DNA of 64,000 nt from Rapana venosa (lineage: Eukaryota > Mollusca > Gastropoda > Neogastropoda > Muricidae). The stretch is from the NCBI GenBank assembly GCA_028751875.1, contig CM054134.1, forward strand, positions 65,273,700 to 65,337,699, in the 5' to 3' direction. Positions within the stretch are counted from its first letter, which is position 1, and every line of letters begins with the position of its first letter. The notes below the pieces were generated by a model, which did no database searches, was not told where the DNA came from, and saw only the letters and a list, made by a program, of their open reading frames with translations. Position numbers and translations under genes: made by a program. Positions 46,865 to 55,872 of this stretch are shown piece after piece.

Positions 46865-48539
46865 GGAGGGGGGGAGAGGAGGGAGAGAGAGAGGGGGGAG
46901 AGATCTACTTTGTGTGAGTGTGTGTGTGTGTGTGGTGTGCGCGTCCCTGCATGCATGCGTGTGCGTGTGTGTGTGTGTTATTGTGTGTGTGTGTGTGCGG
47001 GATGTAGTGTGCGTGCGTGCGTGAGCGCGCGCGTGTGCGTTTGCGCGTGGTGTGTGTTTCGCGCACACGTGTGTGCGTGCGTGTATGCGTATGTGCCCGT
47101 GTATGCATGTGTGAACGTGTGTGTGTGTGTGTGTGATCGGCCACAGCACCTACATGTGCCAGGTGCTTCCTGGCTGTGTGTCAGTTTCAAGTTGTTAGTT
47201 TTCTCAAGCACATGTGTGCCGTGCGCATCTTCTTGTAGTTACATGTGTGTGGTGTGCACACGCGCGCGTGTTTGAGTGTGTGCGTGCGCGCGCATGTGTG
47301 AGTATAGGGTATGCGTATAGTATTTATGCCATTTTGTGTGTGTGTGTATGTTTGTCTGCTGTGTGTGTATGTTGTGTGTGCACGTGCGCTCATGTGTGTG
47401 TGTGTTTATTTATTTTGCTTATTCTTTTATTTCAAGGATAATGGAATAAGCACTCATGTGCTTTTTAAAAATCTAGTTCCTGTGTATATGCAGTTTTGTA
47501 AATTTTGTCATCCGTTTTGTTGTGTGTGTGTGTGTGTGTTTCTTTCCGCTTTTTGGGGTGTTGCTTTGATGTCAAAGTGTAGGCCTGTGTGCAATTTTGT
47601 TTTTTGTTTTTTTACACAACACAGGACTGATAAGTAGATAAACATTTGATCACAACAATTTCTTAACAGGATCAGAAAATGCTTTTTGAATAGTATCAGA
47701 AACATCAGTGAAATAAAACCTGAGCCATTTGTGAGGTATCTTGGCTTGATGACAGTATAGGATACTGACAAAGACATTTGTTTTTCTTACTGTGTTCTCG
47801 GGGTTATAATTATGAGCTGTACTGGAATTGGTTCATGAACAAACCTTCAACTGTAGCAAGGATACCGCTAAAAGCTGATGAAACAGTAGACTGTGTACGT
47901 GCTGTAATGCCTGACCAGCAGGAGTGTTTATAGAGAAGTCAGAAAGCTGACACTAATGATTGCGGCAAACTCTCTCCCCACACTCTCCATCACCCTGCCT
48001 CTCACGGCGCTGGCGCGCGCGGTAGCCTGTAGCCGCTACGGTGTGTTTATTTATGGCCTCGTTCTGCCAACAGGTTCAAATTCCGCAGCCCCCCCAAAAG
48101 GTTAGTCTGCATGCAGACATATTCAATGTTTTCTCTATGTTCATTGTTTATATAATATAAATATATGCTTTTTTAGAGAGAGAGTTAGAAATGTCTGTTT
48201 TTTGTGATTGTGTTTCTTCCTGCACCTCTCCTGTTTATCTTCATGCTGTTTGAACTGCTGTCACATCAACCAGTATGAAAGAAAGTACATGGAGTTTGGA
48301 GTCAAAAGAAAGCTCGTTTAAAGCTCATTTTAAAGAGTGCTTTGCTTGTCATTTTTAAACAATTCACTGTGCAAGAGGATGTGTGAAAGACACAAGGGTA
48401 ATTTACGGCTGAACACTGCTACAGCTGCAAGCGGCTAGTGCTGCCTTTCCTTTTGCCCTGTTTATTTATATCCACGCCCTGCCAGCTGCCAGTCATGAAC
48501 TTTGGCTGGGAAACTAAACGGAGGGTTTGAGAAGCAGTG
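46176..48539. mobile_element. Non-autonomous DNA transposon, copy B1 (CAC...GTG ends)
   Basis: Starts CACGGCTGCTCAAAAC after TTGC (46,173-46,176, sharing the C) and ends GTTTGAGAAGCAGTG, followed by TTGC (48,540-48,543). The two ends are inverted repeats matching at 13 of 16 positions (CACGGCTGCTCAAAAC against CACTGCTTCTCAAACC). The interior has (CT)n, (GT)n, a G-rich tract, a GT/CG-rich stretch, a SINE-A tail and unique DNA. It has no coding capacity. CAC ends with a 4-bp duplication point to the Chapaev/CMC group of cut-and-paste transposons; that assignment is an inference. Confidence 0.8.
46817..46863. repeat. poly-G tract
   Basis: 47 G in a row, within a G-rich block from 46,701. Confidence 0.9.
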
Positions 48540-48929
48540 TTGCATTTCCCTCATGGCTGCCAGGTCAGAAGAGAATTGCCTTTCTCCTTTCAGAGTCAGC
48601 ATTTTTACAGACTCCAGTCCCATTCCAGCCCTTAAGAGGAGACTTTAACATAGCTGCCAACCATTTCTTTTTTCCCAGATTTTTTCCCCAGGTTTTTACT
48701 TAGTGATGACTAGTTTTCCTGTTTTCAGGATTTTTTTTTAGTTTGAGAAAAAACACCCCAAACCACCAACAAAGAAAACAAAACAAACCCCAAACACAAA
48801 TCAAAATCATGTGAAATGAGTATGATGTCAATGTGCAAGCTGGTTTCCAGTGCTGATCATCAAGATGTTTAAGAAAAGTGCAGAATCTGATAGCTGTGCC
48901 TATCAGAAATTTGTTTTGGGGGAAGAGGT

Positions 48930-49240
48930 GGGGAGGTAGTCTAGTGGTTAGAGCATTCCCCTTATTGTCTGGTGGCTTGGGATTGAGCCAACATGGAAGC
49001 ACCCATTTTAGAGGATTTTACCTTGGAGTAACATAAATACTAACTCAACTCCCCCAAAAGCTCTTTGGATGAGACTATAAACTGAGGCTTTGTGCATAAA
49101 CTCTTGCAGAATATCTTACGCAATTGTTAAAAACCTGTTCTGTTTTCGGGAGAGTAGGCCTTTTCATGCTGGCAGGAACAGATGACATAATTTTTTGAAA
49201 CTCGTGCACACAGGTGTTGTGTTTAACTACCATTCTGTAA
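48930..49240 (+). mobile_element. SINE-A, plus copy
   Basis: Head GGTAGTCTAGTGGTTAGAGC with a degenerate B box (TGGGATTGAGCC), then the SINE-A body (CTTTGGATGAGACTATAAAC, AGAGTAGGCC). From 48,544 to 48,929 and from 49,241 to 49,377 there is unassigned sequence with a short C run at about 49,331-49,339. Confidence 0.7.
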
Positions 49241-49377
49241 GTCAGAATGTGGCTACCTTAATGATGGGTAAAAATGGTTGTATATGCAAAATCTTACCAT
49301 TGGTGAATCTCAGAGCTCTAGCTGATGATCCCCCCCCCCGAAAAAACAGTTTGTTCTCAAATACAAGAACATTCCGT

Positions 49378-49825
49378 AATTAAATACAATAGAACGAGAC
49401 TTACCTCGTAAGTTGAAGCTGTTTGTAAATTCTTGCGAATTTATTGTAGACTGGAATGGAGTGCACATGAAAAACCGCGCGCAGCCCACTGCCAGTTTTT
49501 AGAGCCTTGAGAGAACACTGTGTCATACTATATATAACAGGATCATCATATAATTAATAAACATTATTCTTTTCATTTACTTTGGGTGGGATGTCTTACT
49601 ATTGCACGGTGTGCAAGAACACTGATGGCAATTCTTCATTAAAAAAATTACCTCAAGTGGTAGTAGTTTCGTTTGCATGGTACGCATTTCATTTTACTTG
49701 CATGGTATGCATGCAGACCATTGCACGGGTGGGCATGTGCACTCCATTCCGATCTACAATAAATTCACAAGAATTTACAAACAGCTTCAACTTACGAGGT
49801 AAGTCTCGCTTTATTGTATTTAATT
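49378..49825. mobile_element. Foldback (MITE-like) element with 92-bp inverted arms
   Basis: The left arm 49,378-49,469 is the reverse complement of the right arm 49,734-49,825 with only a few mismatches. The ends read AATTAAATACAAT...ATTGTATTTAATT, and the shared core includes GAGACTTACCTCGTAAGTTG and GGAATGGAGTGCACATG. TTAA occurs at both edges and could be the target duplication. The loop is about 264 bp and non-coding. It lies 100 bp beyond the DIRS recombinase stop, so a DIRS terminal or internal complementary repeat is an alternative. I find no matching repeat at the other DIRS end. Confidence 0.75.
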
Positions 49826-49991
49826 CTTGCTCATTCCCTGTATACCTCCACTACAGGCACATGAGATTTGAGGGCCACAGTGTTCACATCCATCACATGA
49901 AAAAAGAAATATGTCCTACCTTACTTCTATGTTAGGAAACGCTCCATGATGGATTGGCCCATAGTCAGTGTTGGTCCCACATTCTTATTAT

Positions 49992-51168
49992 CATCATCAT
50001 CATCAGACCCGTGACCTTGGCGGTCGTGGGGGAGACACGAAAGACGATGCCGTGGTAAGCCTCCTCCATCCATCTCGGTCCTCGGCTCTGCGCAGTAGTG
50101 CCGAGTCATTCATCCTGGTCCATTCTCTGATGTTGTCCATCCATGACTTGTTTCGTCTTCCCCTCTTTCTGCCACCTTCGAGTGTTCCCTGCAGTACTGT
50201 TTTTGGCAGAGTGTTGTGGCGGGTGACGTGGCCGAACCATGTCAGCTTTTTCTTCTTGACGATGGTGAGAAGGGTTCCTGTGGACCTGCCAGCTGTGTTA
50301 TTTGACTCTTGACAAATTCATTGGTCTTTCGTTCTCTCCAGGATATGCCCAGTAGTTTTCTATGCATTTTGTTTCAAATGACTGGATTCGCTTTGCTGTT
50401 TCAGCAGTCAATGTCCAGGTTTCACTTCCGTACAGCAGGATAGTCCTGAATTAGGGCTTTGTAGAGCTTAGTTTGATTGGGAAACTGATCTCTTTACTTT
50501 TCCATATGGTGGTGAGTTTTGTCATGGAAGATGTTGCCATGGCTAGTCTGACTTTGATTTCTGTCGTCGATCGCCCGCCCTTTGTGAGTGTAGCGCCAAG
50601 GTATTTAAAAGCGTCTACCTCCTCCAGTTGTTGGCCGTTTATGTAAATTTTAGCAGTGGTGTTGCTCGTGCTGTTCACAAGTACTTTACTTTTCTCCGAG
50701 CTCACCTCCATCCCATATGCTCCAGCTCTGTCCTCAAGTCTGGTCGTAAGATCTTGCAGCTCTGTGTTTTCTTCCGCCCATGAGTCAATGTCATCGGCAA
50801 ACCGTAAGTTGTTGAGGGGTCTGCCGCCAATGGAGATGGTAGGTGGAAGTCATGGAGGGTCTCTCTCATAATGTTTTCCAAGAACAGATTAAACAGGACT
50901 GGAGATAACAGGCATCCTTGTCGACCCCAACTGTGGTTTTGAAGTAGTCTCCGACCTGATTGTTCAGAAGGACTGCACTGCTTGCGGTGTTGTATAGTGC
51001 TTGAATGGTTTGCACTAGTCCTTCTTCAATGCCAAACATTCTGAGGACCTGCCACAGGCCTTCGTGCCATACTCTGTCGAAAGCCTTCTTGAAGTCGATG
51101 AAGTTGTGGAACAGGTCTCTCTGATGTTGAAGATGTTTTTCCATCATGATGTGGCAGTTAAAAATCTG
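49992..51168 (-). mobile_element. 5'-truncated RTE type 1 LINE in the DIRS recombinase C-terminus
   Basis: Flanked by TTCTTATTAT at 49,982-49,991 and 51,169-51,178. The 3' end is (ATG)n on the minus strand (CATCATCATCATC on plus). The 5' truncation falls in the RT at the FNCHIMMEKH segment. It contains FIDFKKAFDRVWHEGLWQV (about 51,100-51,050), MEVSSEKSKVLVNS, a catalytic box corrupted to FADDID-like near 50,795-50,806, and KLTWFGHVTRHN. It is about 1.18 kb. Confidence 0.88.
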
Positions 51169-51178
51169 TTCTTATTAT

Positions 51179-51776
51179 AAAATTTTGCAAATGTGGAAAC
51201 ATTCGTCCATCCAGCTGCTTTCATGATGTTGTTTATTGGAGCATCTGCAAGTTTTGCTGCTGAAGTACTGGCTAACCTCATGCGCTGTGAAGCGTGTAAT
51301 GTCTATGCCTGGCCTCTCCAACGTCCACTTCAGCCAGCGAGAGATGGTATCGCTAGTAGCTCCTCTGTGCGGTGCTTGGAGAGTGATAAACAAATGTCCG
51401 GTGGAAATCTGAGCCCTCAGGTCTTTTCTTCATCTTAGGTATTCTTTCAATGTAGTTCACCTACACACAGAGTCTCCTTATCCAGAAAAGCCATGAGTTC
51501 AATCGGTGATTGATGGGCTCCTCTTCTTGATTGTTTTAATAAACTATTTACATAAAATACACATTTTTCCCTCGTTAGTAGCATATTATTGATGTCAAGT
51601 GCAGCAATAGTTTGACACCTCTGACCCGACAGAAGCGCAATTAACATCGCAAGTTTCATTTTCAGTTCTTTGAACGTCAGTTTATCCACTGGAACCCACG
51701 TTCAAGTTCATGTTGACCGAACGTAGCCCCTTCATAGTTGCAGAGAAAACAACTTAGCGCAGAATGAGCGGTGCCC
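51179..51776 (-). pseudogene. DIRS tyrosine recombinase, catalytic part, copy B
   Basis: Minus strand: HSALSCFLCNYEGATFGQHE, then LAMLIALLSGQRCQTIAALD containing the first catalytic Arg (in GQR), then SRRGAHQSPIELMAF. ERPGIDITRFTAHEV is followed by a frameshift into ASTSAAKLADAP, AAGWTNVSTFAKFYNK, with the nucleophilic Tyr in KFYNK. The HxxR motif should read HEVR, but the Arg codon falls at the 2-base lesion near 51,270, and copy A is also broken there. The recombinase is therefore inactive. Confidence 0.82.
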
Positions 51777-51780
51777 ACAG

Positions 51781-52214
51781 CACGGCTGCTCAAAACAGGA
51801 AAAACCCGACTCTTTAGTTTGCGGCTGGCACTTTCACTCCGTAACCTAAATACCATCAGTCTGCTATCTAGGCACCGCGCGGTCAGGGGTCCAAGTCCAG
51901 CGTCTCGCGGTGCCAGCACACATTCCTTCTTTGCTGTCTATTAGCGACTGGGCGAATTTCTATTTGAAAGGCTTATTTATCATTCGCTGCTGGATGTCCT
52001 ACTTGTTTTGTACAGTACTCATACTTTATGGAACAAAACTTTAATACCTGCTTTACTTGTTTGTGGTGACGGTTGTACAGCTAATTAGGTTAACTAATTT
52101 TAAACATTTTTTTTTACAAACACGGTGTTTCCCAAGAAACGAAGGGCTGAGTGTTGTGTGTTTTCTCTCTCTCTCTCTCTCTCACTCTCTCTCTCTCTCT
52201 CTCCCTCCTCTCTC

Positions 52215-52247
<33 letters not shown>

Positions 52248-52253
52248 TCACTC

Positions 52254-52287
<34 letters not shown>

Positions 52288-54033
52288 AAGTAAGTAAGTC
52301 TTCAGACAACCCTAAAATAGGAGACTGCATAAGAGAGAGAGAGGGGGGAGGGGGGTGAGGAGAGAGAGAGAGGGGGGGGGGGAGAGATCTACTTTGTGTG
52401 AGGGGTGTGTGTGTGTGCGTCCCTGCATGCATGCGTGTGCGTGTGTGTGTGTGTGTGTTATTGTGTGTGTGTGTGCGGGGATGTGAGCGTGCGTGCGTGG
52501 GCGCGCGCGTGTGCGTTTGCGCGTGGTGTGTGTTCGTGCACACGTGTGTGCGTGCGTGTATGCGTATGTGCCCGTGTATGCATGTGTGAACGTGTGTGTG
52601 GTGTGTGTGTGTGTGTGTTTGTGTGATCGGCCACAGCATCTACATGTGCCAGGTGCTTCCTGGCTGTGTGTCAGTTTCAAGTTGTTAGTTTTCTCAAGCA
52701 CATGTGTGCCGTGCGCATCTTCTTGTAGTTACATGTGTGTGGTGTGCACACGCGCGCGTGTATGAGTGTGCGTGCGCGCGTATGTGTGAGTATAGGGTAT
52801 GCGTATATGTATTTATGCCATTTTGTGTGTGTGTGTGTATGTTTGTCTGCTTGTGTGTGTAATGTGTGTGTGTGCATGTGCGCTCATGTGTGTGTGTGTT
52901 TATTTATTTTGCTTATTCTTTTATTTCAAGGATAATGGAATAAGCACTCATGTGCTTTTTTAAAAATCTAGTTCCCGTGTATATGCAGTTTTGTAAATTT
53001 TGTCATCCGTTTTGTGTGTGTGTGTGTGTGTGTGTTTTCTTTCCGCTTTTTTTGGGGTGTTGCTTTGATGTCAAAGTGTAGGCATGTGTGCAATTTGTTT
53101 TTTGTTTTTTTACACAACACAGGACTGATAAGTAGATAAACATTTGATCACAACAATTTCTTAACAGGATCAGAAAATGCTTTTGAATAGTAAACAGAAA
53201 CATCAGTGAAATAAAACCTGAGCCATTTGTGAGGTATCTTGGCTTGATGACAGTATAGATACTGACAAGACATTGTTTTCTACTGTGTTCTCGGGTTATA
53301 ATTATGAGCTGTACTGGAATTGGTTCATGAACAAACCTTCAACTGTAGCAAGGATACCGCTAAAAGCTGATGAAACAGTAGACTGTGTACGTGCTGTAAT
53401 GCCTGACCAGCAGGAGTGTTTATAGAGAAGTCAGATAGCTGACACTAATGACTGCGGCAGACTCTCTCCCCACACTCTCCATCACCCTGCCTCTCACGGC
53501 GCTGGCGCGCGTGGTAGCCTGTAGCCGCTACGGTGTGTTTATTTATGGCCTCGTTCTGCCAACAGGCTCAAATTCCGCAGCCCCCCCAAAAGGTTAGTCT
53601 GCATGCAGGCATATTCAATGTTTTCTCTATGTTCATTGTTTATATAATATAAATATATGCTTTTTTAGAGAGAGAGTTAGAAATGTCTGTTTTTTGTGAT
53701 TGTGTTTCTTCCTGCACCTCTCCTGTTTATCTTCATGTCTGTTTGAACTGCTGTCACATCAACCAGTATGAAAGAAAAGTACATGGAGTTTGGAGTCAAA
53801 AGAAAGCTCGTTTAAAGCTCATTTTAAAGAGTGCTTTGCTTGTCATTTTTAAACAATTCACTGTGCAAGAGGATGTGTGAAAGACACAAGGGTAATTTAC
53901 GGCTGAACACGGCTACAGCTGCAAGCGGCTAGTGCTGCCTTTCCTTTTGCCCTGTTTATTTATATCCACGCCCTGCCAGCTGCCAGTCATGAACTTTGGC
54001 TGGGAAACTAAACGGAGGGTTTGAGAAGCAGTG
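51781..54033. mobile_element. Non-autonomous DNA transposon, copy B2, inside the DIRS recombinase
   Basis: 2,253 bp between ACAG (51,777-51,780) and ACAG (54,034-54,037), with ends CACGGCTGCTCAAAAC and GTTTGAGAAGCAGTG. It splits the recombinase frame between YSYSAV and the GTAHSAL stretch. The interior has a long (CT)n (about 52,164-52,274), a GT/CG-rich stretch (52,390-52,910) and a SINE-A tail fragment (about 52,931-53,010). It has no coding capacity. Confidence 0.85.
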
Positions 54034-54037
54034 ACAG

Positions 54038-54270
54038 CACTATATGAATATCCCTCTTTCAACAGAGATGCCAGAAAATTTACAGCTGTGGCTAGAGGCG
54101 GTGAAACTGAATCCACTTGTTGCTTGCATGCATACCTCTCCCACTTTTCATATGTACACATCATACATCTATTTTGTTGTCGGTCGCCATGAGGACATGA
54201 GAATACTGGTAGTGTCCTCAGAAAAACCTTGTGTTCTGAATCTATCCCTGACACTTTGCAGACTAACAAG
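54038..54270 (-). pseudogene. DIRS tyrosine recombinase, N-terminal core-binding part
   Basis: Minus strand: YEKWERYACKQQVDSVSPPL, ATAVNFLASLLKEGYSYSAV. This is the helical core-binding region of a DIRS recombinase. It overlaps the end of the RNase H frame (to 54,169) in another frame, as usual in DIRS elements, and is cut by the DNA transposon after YSYSAV. Confidence 0.75.
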
Positions 54271-55203
54271 AGTCAAGCTTTTCCTTAGTGGGTGTTTCAT
54301 CTCCTTTTGACTTGGTTGTGTCAGTAGAGTGTTTCTGGCTGACAAGAGGACTGGCCTGGCTGTGAGGATTTTTATTAGTGATGGCCAAAAAGGCTGGTTT
54401 TTCCAGGCTGGTGCTACTATATCCCCTCTTGCTTTGTCTTTCTCTAACTTTGCCAGGAATCGGGGTAGAATGCTGACAGGGGGAAAGCAATAGACAGTTT
54501 CATTACCCCAGTATATGCTAAATGCATCAATAGCACATGCTCCTGGATCAGGCAAGAAAGACACATATCTGGAAAGCTGACAATTTAATCTAGAAGCAAA
54601 CAAGTCAATGTCAGGTTTTATATCTAGAATATTCAGAGCCTCAGAGAGAAGCAGTGAATCAAGTTTCCATTCTGTGTCTATGTGGCCCTGTCTAGACAGC
54701 CTGTCAGCTTCAATATTATCAACTCCAGGGTTGTGGGCAGCACTGAGCCATATGTTCCTGCTTTCACACCAATGCCAGATTTGCTGAGACATGTCATTCA
54801 GCTGTTTTGATCTGTAAGAACCCATGTTGTTAATACAACCAACTGTGCTTGTGTTATCATACATGATTTTTATGTGAACATTTGGATGGTCATGCAACAA
54901 AGATTTGATACCAAAAAAGACAGCTTGTAGCTCCAAAGAGTTTATATATCCTTTGTCTTTCTCACTCCGCCAGCCTTGTGTTTGGGCTTTGGTCTCAACA
55001 ATCCAAGCACCCTATCCTGTACCTGAGCTGTCTGTCTTCATAGTAATAGTGGGATCTGATCACTGAATAGAAGCCTTTTGTTTATCTATGTTATTGATCC
55101 ACCATTCTAGCTCTGCTTTCCCTTCAGCTGATAACACTGCAGACTTATCCCAGTTTCCCTTACTTATTTTAAGTGCAAAACATTTGTCTTGTTCAAGTGC
55201 TCT
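54169..55203 (-). pseudogene. DIRS RNase H region
   Basis: The open stretch 54,936-54,169 reads MELQAVFFGIKSLL, then IMYDNTSTVGCINNMGS with the catalytic Asp (YDN), then HNPGVDNIEADRLSR with the last acidic residues. DLFASRLNCQLSRYVSF and DAFSIYWGNETVYCFPP follow, a conserved tail of DIRS RT-RNase H proteins. The stretch 55,203-54,940 linking it to the RT (RALEQDKCFALK-like) is broken by stops and shifts. Apart from that this is one of the best-preserved coding pieces in the window. Confidence 0.82.
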
Positions 55204-55872
55204 TTAGTACAAAGGGCCCATTGGCACAGCAAGGAAACAAGAAACCATTAGTCCAATACAAGATGCCAGAGATCTTATGGTAACACTTTTCTGACTAAAT
55301 AATTCTTTGCATGCACACAACAGTTTCTGTTTCCGTTCATCTGTCAGCATGATGGACATGTCTATGAAGTTTATTTTGAAACCCAGGTATGTGATTTCTT
55401 GCACAGGTATGAACTGAGATTTCTTTTCGTGTACATAGAATCCTAGATAGTCTAATAATTTTATCGTGTCCGCCACACACTGTACAACTTCTGTTTCAGT
55501 CTCTCCAACAATTAAGCCATCATCAATGAATGAAGTTATCTGGTGACCCATATCATGTAAGCATGCTAGGACAGGTTTCATAAGTTTTGTGGATTTTCTG
55601 GGAATTGGACTGAGTCCCATGGCAGCTGCCCCAAAACAGTACAGTTTTTTTCTCCATCTGAATTTCAGGTATTTCTGAAAAGTCTCCTCTACTGCTATGA
55701 CATAATAGGCATTTCTCGGATCAATTGATGCAAAATAACAATTTTGTGTCACTAGATCCAAAGCTGTATGTATTGTTTCCACCTTAAATTTCTTATATTC
55801 CGCCTTTTCATTTAGAGCTTTCAGATTCAAAATCATTCTAAATGATCCATCTTTTTTCTCCCTAACAAAGAT
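55204..55872 (-). pseudogene. DIRS reverse transcriptase, main part
   Basis: Opens in frame as IFVREKKDGSFRMILNLKAL, then FASIDPRNAYYVIAVEE (DLKDAYY is usual, so the second Asp reads Asn), CFGAAAMGLSP, then the catalytic ITSFIDDGLIVGET and LGFYVHEKKSQF, ending VPMGPLY at an in-frame stop. The frame is open for 223 codons. Its first residues lie beyond an RTE insertion, so it cannot be expressed as one protein. Confidence 0.85.

Noticed and set aside
46673..47149. Long His/Thr/Pro-rich or Gly/Val/Cys-rich open frames (also near 19,032-19,344 and 52,100-52,765)
   Set aside because: They are translations of GT/CA microsatellite and poly-G tracts inside the DNA transposon and have no protein-like composition.
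49378..49825. Firm assignment of the foldback as the DIRS inverted terminal repeat
   Set aside because: No matching repeat was found upstream of the gag (60.6-62.05 kb), so a MITE-like element is the safer call.
46176..54033. Interpretation of the 2.25-kb direct repeats as LTRs or DIRS split repeats
   Set aside because: The two copies have different 4-bp target duplications and inverted CAC/GTG ends, and one cuts a recombinase frame. They are independent insertions, not a paired terminal repeat.
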